Shown piece after piece: positions 1 to 7,694 of a DNA stretch of 64,000 bases. The DNA lies in NCBI RefSeq assembly GCF_000372485.1, contig NZ_AQVA01000002.1, positions 120,421 to 184,420 of the forward strand, given 5' to 3'. The notes under the pieces were generated by a model. The model saw only the letters and a list, made by a program, of their open reading frames with translations. It made no database searches and was not told the origin of the DNA. How positions within the stretch are numbered: the first letter of the stretch is position 1; every line of letters begins with the position of its first letter. A program made the position numbers and the translations under genes. Source of the stretch: Oenococcus oeni DSM 20252 = AWRIB129 (GTDB lineage Bacteria; Bacillota; Bacilli; Lactobacillales; Lactobacillaceae).

Positions 1-1379
1 GCCGCAGCTTGTTTGCAAACCAGGAACCTTTTCCACTAATTTTTTGGGAAACATCGACAAGCCAGGTTGTGCCAAGGAAGAGGCGGGCCGGAAGCGACCA
101 CAGTACGTTTCCTTGCCTGCTTATATAACCGTGGAACATGTTTCGTTCATTTCGAGTATTGAAGAATTCATGTCGTAGATACCTAAGGAAATAATAAGCG
201 TTTGTAATCTGGAAAAAATACATGAAATTGATCATGTGTTTAACTGCTTGAGCAAAAAAACCACTTAAATGAGTATTTTTGCCGAGATGGGCAACGGCGT
301 ATTTCGAACCAATCGATACAACAAAACCGGAATATTTTCCTTCGAATTCAGCTGTTGTCTTTTGCCCGGAAATTGCGAGGGCAATATTTTTCGCTGCAAC
401 TTTCGAACCGGCCTCGGCTCCTTGAACTGTTTGTGGTTGGCCTTTTCCTGAACCGTCTTCATCAGTTAACGAGACGTCGCCAAGAACATAGATTTTTTCG
501 TCATCGAGAGACTGGCCTTGTTTGTTGACTAAAATCCTTCCGCCGCGTCCCTGTTGTAAACCAAATTTGTTTACTTGATCCGGCGCTTTGATCCCGGCTG
601 TCCAGATCAAAGTCGAAGTTGAAAATTTACTGCCGTCTTTGAAATCGATTGAATCATCCCCGATACTAACCACGCTGGTATTCTTAAGGATTTCCACACC
701 GTGCTTTATTAGATATTTTTCTCCTTTATCGGCGTCTTTTCGATCGAGCATATTCATCAAAGTTGGAGCCATTTCGATTAAGGTTAATTTAATTTCCGAT
801 GGATCGATCTTGTTTTTTTGCAAGAATTTTCTTCCAATCGATTAATTCACCGATCATTTCAATTCCGGTAAAACCGGATCCAACAACTGCTAGAGTCAAC
901 AGGCTTTTGCGTTTACTTGAATCTGTTTCGACAGCGCCAAGGCGAATATGCTCTTCGATTGCATGCTTCAATTTAATAGCTTGTTCCAGTGAACCAAGGG
1001 TATAACCATATTTTTCGACTCCCGGTGTTGAAAAACTGTTTGGTTCTGATCCGGCACTTAAAACCAGATAATCATAAGGGTAGCTACCGTTTTTTGTAAT
1101 AACTTGCTTGTTTTTGCGATCAATATTCCTTACTTCGTCGGTCACGATATTGACATTTTTTCTATGACAAAACAGTTTTTGCAAATCGTATTGAATGGCA
1201 TCGGCATCCACGCGATCGGCAGCGACTTCATATAATTCAGTCATATAAGTCATATATGAATTCTTATCGATTAAAGTAATTTTTACGCCGGAATTCTTTT
1301 TGAATTTCTTTGCGAGGTTCTTAACGGTATAAATTCCCCCGAAACCACCTCCGACAACGACAATGTTGCTATCTGACAT
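1..1379 (-). pseudogene. ndh: Type II NADH dehydrogenase (NDH-2), frameshifted, runs off left edge
   Basis: This FAD-dependent membrane-associated enzyme would oxidise NADH and reduce quinone without pumping protons. The N-terminus carries the dinucleotide-binding motif GGGFGG (residues 10-15) and a second nucleotide-binding segment (VVGSGFTGIE). The start at 1379 has a good GGAGGAG ribosome site. The first frame reads 196 codons and ends at 789. The remaining homology (IWTAGIKAP, YVLGDVSL and a C-terminal membrane-anchor region) lies in another frame from about 815 down to base 1. Removing one base from the seven-T run at 813-819 (A7 on the coding strand) restores one continuous frame of more than 450 codons. 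This looks like a one-base homopolymer insertion; a sequencing error or slippage-tolerant expression cannot be excluded. Confidence 0.85.
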
Positions 1380-1577
1380 TTTGGCAACTCCTCCAAATTG
1401 TTATGAATTTAACTAACTTCCTAATTGTAAGCCTTTTCATGTAAGCTTGTCTAGCTATTTTTTTGAAGACGAAATAATTCTTTGTAAAAAAATATTGTAT
1501 TTTCCGGTCTTTTTAAAAGATAAAAAATTGCTTATTTTATAGTTTGTATCAATTTACTCATAAAAAAAATGAACAAG

Positions 1578-1583
1578 TAGAAT
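1578..1583 (+). promoter_or_regulatory. -10 box placed 6 nt before the start codon of the RNA methyltransferase gene
   Basis: TAGAAT ends 6 nt before ATG 1590. The only SD-like bases (GGAG) lie 2 nt from the ATG, too close to work. A leaderless mRNA is inferred. Confidence 0.5.
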
Positions 1584-1589
1584 GGAGTA

Positions 1590-2720
1590 ATGAAGCAATT
1601 TAATTTAATCGCAACTTCCGGACAGGGAATCGAAGCACTCGTTGCCAAAGAACTGAATAATTTAGGTTATCAAACACGAACCGAAAATGGGTTTGTCCGC
1701 TTTTCCGGTAATCAAAGAGATATCTTGAAAACCAATATTTGGCTGAGAACAGCCGATCGGATCAAAATTCTTGTTGGAGAATTTCATACCTTGCGTTTCG
1801 ACGATCTTTTTGAATCGGTTAAAGCGCTCCCTTGGAGTGAACTCATTAACTGGGATGATCAGTTCCCGGTAATGGAAGCTCATAGTCGCGATTCGCAGTT
1901 GTTTAGTGTACCTGATATTCAACGAATTACTAAAAAAGCGATTGTCGAGGCTTTGAGATCGCAGACTGGCCACGAAGATCTTCCTGAAACCGGAAAGCAT
2001 GTCGGTATTGACATACGAATTGATAAAAATAACGTCCGAATTATGATCGATACAAGCGGCGAATCACTTTTTAAACGCGGCTATCGTACGGAACACGGTG
2101 GGGCTCCATTGAAGGAAAATTTTGCTGCCGCTTTGGTTTTATTGACGAACTGGTTTACAGATAATCCCTTCGTTGATCCGGTCTGTGGATCGGGAACGAT
2201 TCCGATTGAAGCGGCTCTGATTGGAAAAAATATTGCACCAGGGATTAATCGAACTTTTGAAATCGAGTCATGGGCTTGGTTTGACAAAAAACTCAGTCAG
2301 GATGTTAGAGAAGAAGCTGATATTCTGGCAAAATACGATCAACCTTTGGATATTAGCGGCTATGACATTGATGGTAATATGATCAGAATTTCCAAAGAAA
2401 ATGCAAAAAAGGCCGGACTTTATAATGACATTGCCTTTAAACAGTTGGCAGTCAAAGATTGGCAAACTGATAAAATTAATGGAATTTTGGTAGCTAATCC
2501 GCCCTATGGCCAAAGACTTGGCGAAATCGAGGATGCACGACAGATTTATCAACAAATGGGTTCGATATATAATCAAATGTCGACCTGGAGCAAATATATT
2601 TTGACCAGCGATGAGAAATTCGAACAATTTTATGGTAAGAAAGCGACGAAGAAAAGGAAATTATACAATGGTCCGATTCGAACAGATTTATATCAATATT
2701 GGGGTAAGAAGGTTCGCTGA
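1590..2720 (+). CDS. THUMP-domain SAM-dependent rRNA guanine-N2 methyltransferase (RlmL/YpsC type)
   Basis: The 376-residue protein is predicted to methylate a guanine N2 in 23S rRNA. A THUMP RNA-binding region lies at about residues 50-160. The methyltransferase domain follows, with the SAM-binding motif DPVCGSGT at 196-203 and the catalytic NPPY motif at 303-306. Its length matches B. subtilis YpsC and not the longer two-domain E. coli RlmL. The start has no properly spaced Shine-Dalgarno site but has TAGAAT six bases upstream. The next gene begins 15 bp after the stop, with its own -10 box. Confidence 0.9.
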   Translation: MKQFNLIATSGQGIEALVAKELNNLGYQTRTENGFVRFSGNQRDILKTNIWLRTADRIKILVGEFHTLRFDDLFESVKALPWSELINWDDQFPVMEAHSRDSQLFSVPDIQRITKKAIVEALRSQTGHEDLPETGKHVGIDIRIDKNNVRIMIDTSGESLFKRGYRTEHGGAPLKENFAAALVLLTNWFTDNPFVDPVCGSGTIPIEAALIGKNIAPGINRTFEIESWAWFDKKLSQDVREEADILAKYDQPLDISGYDIDGNMIRISKENAKKAGLYNDIAFKQLAVKDWQTDKINGILVANPPYGQRLGEIEDARQIYQQMGSIYNQMSTWSKYILTSDEKFEQFYGKKATKKRKLYNGPIRTDLYQYWGKKVR

Positions 2721-2722
2721 TT

Positions 2723-2728
2723 TATAAT
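2723..2728 (+). promoter_or_regulatory. -10 box TATAAT, 7 nt before ATG 2736
   Basis: A consensus TATAAT lies directly after the preceding stop codon, and no SD is present before ATG 2736. An ATG at 2731 is followed by AAA TGA and encodes only two codons, so 2736 is the usable start. I see no convincing -35. A leaderless start is inferred. Confidence 0.55.
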
Positions 2729-2735
2729 AGATGAA

Positions 2736-3137
2736 ATGAGAAGTAAACACTTAATAACTTATTATCAGGACTTAACTTTTAAAGGACAAATTACCTTGAT
2801 TTGGTTGGCGATCTTTGGGCTTTTTGCTTTGGTTGTTCAGCTGGAGTTCTCACGCCTGGCTCTTGGTGCCTTCATTGTTTGGGGCCTGTTTTTGTTTACA
2901 GTTGTTTTTTATGTCTTTCGTTTACGTTTGTTATTGGATGACGACCGTATTCTTTTTCAGGGAGTTTTTTTTGGCAGCGATCTGGATATTGAGATAAAAG
3001 ACATCAAAATCGTTAAAATATTTCCAAAAAAACGGTTTGTCGAGTTTACTTTCGATAATCGAAATTATCGAATACTTACAAGCAAAAAAGCAGTTAAGTA
3101 TTTCCAAAAGATAAATGACGGTTCAAATGAAAAATAA
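2736..3137 (+). CDS. Small two-helix membrane protein, possibly EbsA family
   Basis: The protein has 133 residues. Two hydrophobic segments lie at about residues 20-37 and 42-62, followed by a charged soluble region of about 70 residues rich in beta-strand formers that resembles a PH-like fold. The size, topology and position between the RNA methyltransferase and the pseudouridine synthase fit the EbsA-type proteins of lactobacilli and enterococci, but I recognise no diagnostic motif. It overlaps the next gene by about 20 bp, suggesting translational coupling. The function is unknown. Confidence 0.7.
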   Translation: MRSKHLITYYQDLTFKGQITLIWLAIFGLFALVVQLEFSRLALGAFIVWGLFLFTVVFYVFRLRLLLDDDRILFQGVFFGSDLDIEIKDIKIVKIFPKKRFVEFTFDNRNYRILTSKKAVKYFQKINDGSNEK

Positions 3138-4041
3138 GCAAATTTTAGAAAGTACAATCGTCAATCAAAGTGGAAGGTTAGACAAAATTTTAGCAACCGA
3201 TTTTTCTGCTTTTTCTCGAAATCAGATCAAAAAATTAATTGATCAGGATAGAGTGATTGTCAACGGAAAGCCTGTTCTTGCAAAGTATCTTGTTCAAGAT
3301 GGAGATCATGTCGTTATCAAAGTTCCACCTGTTAAAAAAACCGAATTGTTGCCTGAAAAAATTCCACTCGATATTGTCTATGAAGACGACGACCTTATTG
3401 TTGTAAATAAGCCTCAGGGAATGGTCGTCCATCCGAGTGCCGGCCATTCGGAACATACACTTGTTAATGCTCTGCTTAGCCATGCCCCCTTATCGACCAT
3501 CAATGGCGAGTTCCGTCCTGGAATTGTCCACCGAATCGATAAAGATACCAGCGGATTGTTAATGGTAGCTAAAAATAATTTTGCTCATGAACATCTGTCG
3601 CTTGATTTGAAATCTCACAAAACGGGACGAAAATACTTAGCAATTGTTCATGGGAATTTTTCTGAGAAAAGAGGCACGATTAAAGCACCAATCGATCGTG
3701 ATCCAAAAAATCGTCAAAAGCAGGCCGTCGTCGCTAACGGCCGGGAAGCAATAACGCACTTTAAGGTTTTGGAAAGTTTTTCAAATTATTCGTTAATCGA
3801 AGCTGTTTTGGAAACCGGTCGTACCCATCAAATTCGAGTCCATATGGCTTATATTGGCCATCCGGTCGCTGGCGATCCTTTATACGGACCCCGAAAAACT
3901 TTGCCCGGCAGGGGACAGTATCTTTTTGCAAGCAGCTTATCTTTGACACAGCCGCATACCGGAAAAGAATTAAGTTTTAGTGCGCCTTTACCTGATTATT
4001 TTCAAAAAATGCTTTTAAAATTGCGGAATCTAAATGAGTAA
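3115..4041 (+). CDS. RluD-family 23S rRNA pseudouridine synthase
   Basis: The 308-residue enzyme isomerises uridine to pseudouridine in 23S rRNA. An N-terminal S4 RNA-binding domain (about residues 18-75) is followed by the catalytic domain with HRIDKDTSG at 139-147, where Asp142 is the expected catalytic residue. Further family motifs are GRTHQIRVH and GHPVAGDPLYG. It starts inside the preceding gene; the ATG at 3127 (residue 5) is an equally possible start. Its stop overlaps the next start (4034). The exact paralogue (RluD, RluB or YlyB type) cannot be fixed from sequence alone. Confidence 0.92.
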   Translation: MTVQMKNKQILESTIVNQSGRLDKILATDFSAFSRNQIKKLIDQDRVIVNGKPVLAKYLVQDGDHVVIKVPPVKKTELLPEKIPLDIVYEDDDLIVVNKPQGMVVHPSAGHSEHTLVNALLSHAPLSTINGEFRPGIVHRIDKDTSGLLMVAKNNFAHEHLSLDLKSHKTGRKYLAIVHGNFSEKRGTIKAPIDRDPKNRQKQAVVANGREAITHFKVLESFSNYSLIEAVLETGRTHQIRVHMAYIGHPVAGDPLYGPRKTLPGRGQYLFASSLSLTQPHTGKELSFSAPLPDYFQKMLLKLRNLNE

Positions 4042-4639
4042 AAATTACGAAAAACTTAGCCGAAATTACTATGACAAAATTGCCGGTCACTTCGATTTCT
4101 CGATCTCGGGCTTTTTTTCCTATCCATTTAAACGTTTAATAAATCACAACTTAAAATTAAAAGATAACGATCGTTTGTTGGATATCGGTTGTGCCAATGG
4201 CCGTTTACTAGGATTACTTGGAAAACAAGCCAATATTATTGGTGAAGGGATTGATATATCGGGAAAAATGGTTTCTGTCGCCAAACAAAAATATCCTGAT
4301 TATCGTTTTGTCTGTGCTTCTTCAGAATCAATTCCATTCAAAAATGAAAAGTTTGATTACATTATTTGTTCTGCATCTTTTCATCATTTTTCAGATCCAG
4401 ACCATTTTTTGAATTCGATCAAACATTTTCTAAAAGCAGACGGCCGTTTAATAATAGCCGAAATTAATATTCCGTTTTTCCATAATCTTTATAATAATCT
4501 GATCGTATCCCAATCCAAAGAGGGAGATGTCAAAGCCTATAAAACGAGTGAATTAATAAATTTATTTCAGGAAAACTCTTTTAAAATTTTAAAAAAAGAA
4601 ATTATTTTCCAAATTCAATATTACGAACTAAGCCTTTAA
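4034..4639 (+). CDS. Class I SAM-dependent methyltransferase, unknown substrate
   Basis: The protein has 201 residues with a Methyltransf_11-type Rossmann fold. Motif I is LDIGCANGR at about 49-57, and the post-II region is FDYIICSASFHHF. The overlap with the upstream pseudouridine synthase suggests co-translation and perhaps an RNA-related substrate, but this type also methylates small molecules. The last 12 bp overlap the convergent rqcH gene. Confidence 0.8.
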   Translation: MSKNYEKLSRNYYDKIAGHFDFSISGFFSYPFKRLINHNLKLKDNDRLLDIGCANGRLLGLLGKQANIIGEGIDISGKMVSVAKQKYPDYRFVCASSESIPFKNEKFDYIICSASFHHFSDPDHFLNSIKHFLKADGRLIIAEINIPFFHNLYNNLIVSQSKEGDVKAYKTSELINLFQENSFKILKKEIIFQIQYYELSL

Positions 4640-6271
4640 TTCTTCAACTAATTTTCGGTTCGGAGTAACGTAAATTGTTTGCTGACCTTCAAAAACGACA
4701 AAACCAGGTTTCGACCCGTTTGGTTTTCTTAATCTGCCAACGGGAAGATAATCGACAGCGACATTGGCCGAATTTTTCGCTTTGCTGAAATAAGCTGCTA
4801 ATTTGGCGGCTTCAATGAGGGTCTTATCACTTGGGTTATTGGAATGAATAATGACATGAGAGCCTGGAATCTTTTGTACATGAAGCCAAATATCATCCTT
4901 TTTAGGATTTTTCATACTTAGTTGATCATTTTGAAAATTATTTTTGCCGACCTCAATTAAAGTACCATCATTAGCAATAAAACGATCAGGTTTGGCAACT
5001 TTAGATCTTTTTTTGGCAGGTTTTTTATCGCTTTTTTTATCTTTTAAATATCCTTCTTTGAGCAATTCGATTTTAATTTGATCAAGATCTTTAGGCGAGG
5101 CATTTTTTAATTGCTCTTCGATATTTTCAAAGTAATCCAGCTCTTTACTTGCCAGCCTAATTTGTTCATCGAGATATTTAACTGATTTTTTTAGTTTTTG
5201 ATATTTTGTAAAATATTTTTGAGCATTGGCATTTGCCGATATTTTTGGGTCTAAAGTAATTTCGATTGCTTTCCCATCGTAATAATTATTCAAGCTAATC
5301 GAGTTGTTGCCGCGAATTACTTTGTTTTGAAAAGTTGTTAACAATTCGCCCTTGATCCGATAATTATCGGCTCCTTTTGTTTTGATCAAATCATTATTTA
5401 AGTTTTGTAATTTTCGGCGGTTCCTATGTAATTCGTTTTTCACAATTTGATCAATTTGCGATGAAAGTTCGTGGACTCGCGACTGATTAGCCGATTGAGC
5501 ATAATAGGCATCCAAAAGATCTGATAGTAAAGGGAAGAATGTTTTTTCGCCTATAACGCTTTTATAAGGAAAAGCCGTGAATTCGGATTTTTTTTCATTG
5601 ATTTTTGTCAGCGTTGCCTGAGGTTGATCGAATTTCTTGAACCAATCTGTCAAATATTCGGCGTCAGCAGCTTCTCTTGCCGACACCATTGACATTCCTT
5701 GATAATGGTCCGCCAGTATCCGTGGATCATTTGAAGTAAATTCGCTTGATTCGAAAGGATTAATTAAATCCTGCTTTGGCGGTCTTTGGTATTGAGCGCC
5801 GGGAAGCAGGATGCGAACGCGATTCTCAAAGGCCGGAACATGTTTTATCAGCTCGATGATTTTATTTTCCGAATCAAGGAAAAATATATTTGAATGGCGG
5901 CCCATGATTTCAAGTACGATCTTATATGAAACTGCGTCGCCAATTTCATTTGCATTGGCAACTAAAATTTCCAGAATTCGATCATTTGCAATTTGTCTGA
6001 AGGCTAATATCTTGCCGCCTTGAAGATAACGTCTCAGTACCATGACAAAGTTTGGTGCTGTAATAGGGTTTTCGAAATCAACTTTTGTAATTTGTGCACG
6101 AGCCATAACGGGATGAGCTGAAAGTAAAAGTTTTCGGTTTTTTCGAAAAGAGCGAACTGTCAAAATAATTTCGTGTGGAAAAGGGAAGGCGATTTTTGTG
6201 ATTCTGCCTCCGGCCAATTCCTTATTTAATTCTTTTGTCATTGAATGGAGAAAAAGTCCGTCGAAAGCCAT
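4628..6271 (-). CDS. rqcH: RqcH (Rqc2/NEMF homologue, NFACT protein)
   Basis: RqcH binds peptidyl-tRNA on split 50S subunits and recruits tRNA-Ala to add C-terminal alanine tails in ribosome-associated quality control. The 547-residue protein has an N-terminal NFACT-N domain, a central coiled coil (about 280-410) and a C-terminal NFACT-R domain with the DDIWLHVQKIPGSHVII signature. The family was formerly annotated as fibronectin-binding. There is no clear SD before ATG 6271, but TAGACT lies 6 nt upstream. Confidence 0.93.
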   Translation of the reverse strand: MAFDGLFLHSMTKELNKELAGGRITKIAFPFPHEIILTVRSFRKNRKLLLSAHPVMARAQITKVDFENPITAPNFVMVLRRYLQGGKILAFRQIANDRILEILVANANEIGDAVSYKIVLEIMGRHSNIFFLDSENKIIELIKHVPAFENRVRILLPGAQYQRPPKQDLINPFESSEFTSNDPRILADHYQGMSMVSAREAADAEYLTDWFKKFDQPQATLTKINEKKSEFTAFPYKSVIGEKTFFPLLSDLLDAYYAQSANQSRVHELSSQIDQIVKNELHRNRRKLQNLNNDLIKTKGADNYRIKGELLTTFQNKVIRGNNSISLNNYYDGKAIEITLDPKISANANAQKYFTKYQKLKKSVKYLDEQIRLASKELDYFENIEEQLKNASPKDLDQIKIELLKEGYLKDKKSDKKPAKKRSKVAKPDRFIANDGTLIEVGKNNFQNDQLSMKNPKKDDIWLHVQKIPGSHVIIHSNNPSDKTLIEAAKLAAYFSKAKNSANVAVDYLPVGRLRKPNGSKPGFVVFEGQQTIYVTPNRKLVEELKA

Positions 6272-6277
6272 AAATCC

Positions 6278-6283
6278 AGTCTA
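6278..6283 (-). promoter_or_regulatory. -10-like TAGACT 6 nt before the rqcH start
   Basis: On the minus strand TAGACT is followed by six bases and then ATG 6271. Only a weak GGA lies between them. A leaderless rqcH mRNA is inferred. Confidence 0.45.
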
Positions 6284-6326
6284 GAACAAATTTAGAAGAT
6301 TTTCTGAAAAGAATTTTTTTGCTCTC

Positions 6327-6371
6327 TTGTATAGTACAATTACTTTGTTTATAATTTATTGCAGTATACAA
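6327..6371 (+). promoter_or_regulatory. marR promoter flanked by two MarR-type operators
   Basis: Operator 1, TTGTATAGTACAA (6327-6339), is a 13-bp palindrome overlapping the -35 TTGTAT (6327-6332). The spacer is 17 bp and the -10 is TATAAT (6350-6355). Operator 2, TTGCAGTATACAA (6359-6371), lies at the expected transcription start. The two sites start exactly 32 bp apart, about three helical turns, so dimers would lie on one face. CTCTTGTATA (6324-6333) and TATACAAGAG (6365-6374) also form a perfect 10-bp inverted repeat. Negative autoregulation is inferred. Confidence 0.75.
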
Positions 6372-6381
6372 GAGTTTATTT

Positions 6382-6786
6382 ATGAAGACAGCATTGGAAA
6401 GTTTAAGAAACGCGAGCGCGCTATATAACGAAAAACTCGTCAAATTGATGAAGTCTTTTGGTATGACAATTGCCGAGCATCGCCTTCTTTTATTGATTGA
6501 GTCCGGTCTTGACACTCAAGAAAAAATATCTCTGGCAACAAAACTTGATACTTCGACTCTTAGCCGGCAACTTAAATCTGCAGTAAGAAAAGAACTTTTA
6601 GACAAAGTAGCGACTGGTCGTGATAAACGTCAATTGATTTATTCCGTTACCGAAAAAGGTCAAAGCGATTTAAAAGGAATTGCAGCCGAACTTGCCAGGA
6701 TCGACGCGAATGTCTTTTCCGATTGGAACCAAAACGATCGAGCACTTCTGGACCAACTGCTTGATAAATTGGAAAAATCAATCTAG
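6382..6786 (+). CDS. MarR-family transcriptional regulator
   Basis: The 134-residue protein has the MarR winged-helix arrangement. The recognition-helix region is KLDTSTLSRQLKSAVRKELL and the wing is VATGRDKRQLIYSVTEKG. MarR dimers bind short palindromes and are usually released by small aromatic ligands or oxidants; no cysteine is visible in this protein, so thiol sensing is unlikely. The palindromes around its promoter suggest autoregulation. It is monocistronic on the plus strand and abuts the convergent 53-codon gene, so its targets are not obvious from context. Confidence 0.9.
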   Translation: MKTALESLRNASALYNEKLVKLMKSFGMTIAEHRLLLLIESGLDTQEKISLATKLDTSTLSRQLKSAVRKELLDKVATGRDKRQLIYSVTEKGQSDLKGIAAELARIDANVFSDWNQNDRALLDQLLDKLEKSI

Positions 6787-6948
6787 CTATTTTTTCTCCT
6801 TATTGGTGACAGTTTTATTTTTATTTTTCGGATCTTTTTGGCCAAGAGCTTTTTTCCTCGAGTTTTTTGTCTGTTCGTCCTCGGGCATAATGAAGAGATC
6901 GTCTAATTTTTTATATGGATCATTTTCCATTTTTTGAATTTTTGCCAT
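6787..6948 (-). CDS. Small basic hypothetical protein, 53 residues
   Basis: The open frame starts at ATG 6948 behind a strong GAGGAAAAAGAGGAAA ribosome site and ends with TAG at 6787-6789. The product begins MAKIQKMENDPYKKLDDLF and ends in a lysine- and asparagine-rich tail. It is hydrophilic with no membrane segment. It lies 23 bp downstream of the DUF1361 gene on the same strand and probably shares its transcript. No family is recognised. Confidence 0.6.
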   Translation of the reverse strand: MAKIQKMENDPYKKLDDLFIMPEDEQTKNSRKKALGQKDPKNKNKTVTNKEKK

Positions 6949-6971
6949 TTTTTCCTCTTTTTCCTCGTTAG

Positions 6972-7655
6972 TTAAATTTTATCGGATTTTGCCGAAACAT
7001 CAAAGATTAGATAAAAGAGCCAGTATAAAGCGAAAGTCATTGTTGAAAAGAGAACAACAAAACCCAAGGTATGGGAATTGATCTGATCCAATGCAATTTT
7101 GAATAAATAGTCCGGACGCCTGATAATATCCCATGAATTAAATCTTGGGAAACGTCCGAGGAAGACACCGAATCCTGACAGAAGGCTTACAATCATCGAG
7201 AAAATCCAGGCCGTTATAGTACCAGATTTTTTTCTAATTATTTGAGAAACCAGGTAAAAAGAGAGCATACCCATTAAAACGCCGGTGATAATCGAAAAGG
7301 TTGCAAAAAGAACACCTAACCAAGCCGAATGGAAGGTTGAAATATCGAGTCCATAAGAAACATGATATAAATTCAAATGGGCCAAATCAGTCACCATATA
7401 GGGTGAATTGGGAAAAAGAATCAACCAAATTATTCCGATCAAAAGAGAAAGAAACTGATTTTCTTTTTTATAGAATAAAAAGTCAATTAAAAGAGCACAT
7501 AAGAGAGGCAATAGAGCAAGGAAAATATTCCAGATGTAACCGTTGGCCAATGGTATATATCTATGGAAAATTATCGAAACGACAACCAGAATGGTATAGG
7601 TGAAAATCAGACCGATTGTCAGGCGATATATTCGATTGTTATTCATGTCGGACAC
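6972..7655 (-). CDS. DUF1361 multipass membrane protein
   Basis: The protein has 227 residues and about six hydrophobic helices. The loop LFPNSPYMVTDLAHL (near residue 82) is the DUF1361 hallmark. The biochemical role is unknown. The frame opens at GTG 7655; ATG 7646 (MNNNRIYRL) is an alternative start. Neither has a good SD, and a TAAAAT box lies 8 nt before the GTG. The gene is divergent from uvrC. Confidence 0.85.
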   Translation of the reverse strand: MSDMNNNRIYRLTIGLIFTYTILVVVSIIFHRYIPLANGYIWNIFLALLPLLCALLIDFLFYKKENQFLSLLIGIIWLILFPNSPYMVTDLAHLNLYHVSYGLDISTFHSAWLGVLFATFSIITGVLMGMLSFYLVSQIIRKKSGTITAWIFSMIVSLLSGFGVFLGRFPRFNSWDIIRRPDYLFKIALDQINSHTLGFVVLFSTMTFALYWLFYLIFDVSAKSDKI

Positions 7656-7682
7656 TAAAACTCATTTTAACTTAGATTCGTT

Positions 7683-7688
7683 TATAAT
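7683..7688 (+). promoter_or_regulatory. -10 box TATAAT, 6 nt before the uvrC GTG start
   Basis: A perfect TATAAT is followed by TTTATC and then GTG 7695. There is no SD and no obvious -35. A leaderless uvrC mRNA is inferred. Confidence 0.55.
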
Positions 7689-7694
7689 TTTATC

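Noticed and set aside
813..819. Programmed phase variation of ndh
   Set aside because: The run is only seven bases, too short to argue for a dedicated contingency locus; a simple indel explains it.
6222..6515. Minus-strand 97-codon frame over the marR promoter and gene start
   Set aside because: It covers the rqcH start, the promoter and the marR coding region and has no recognisable content; it is a shadow.
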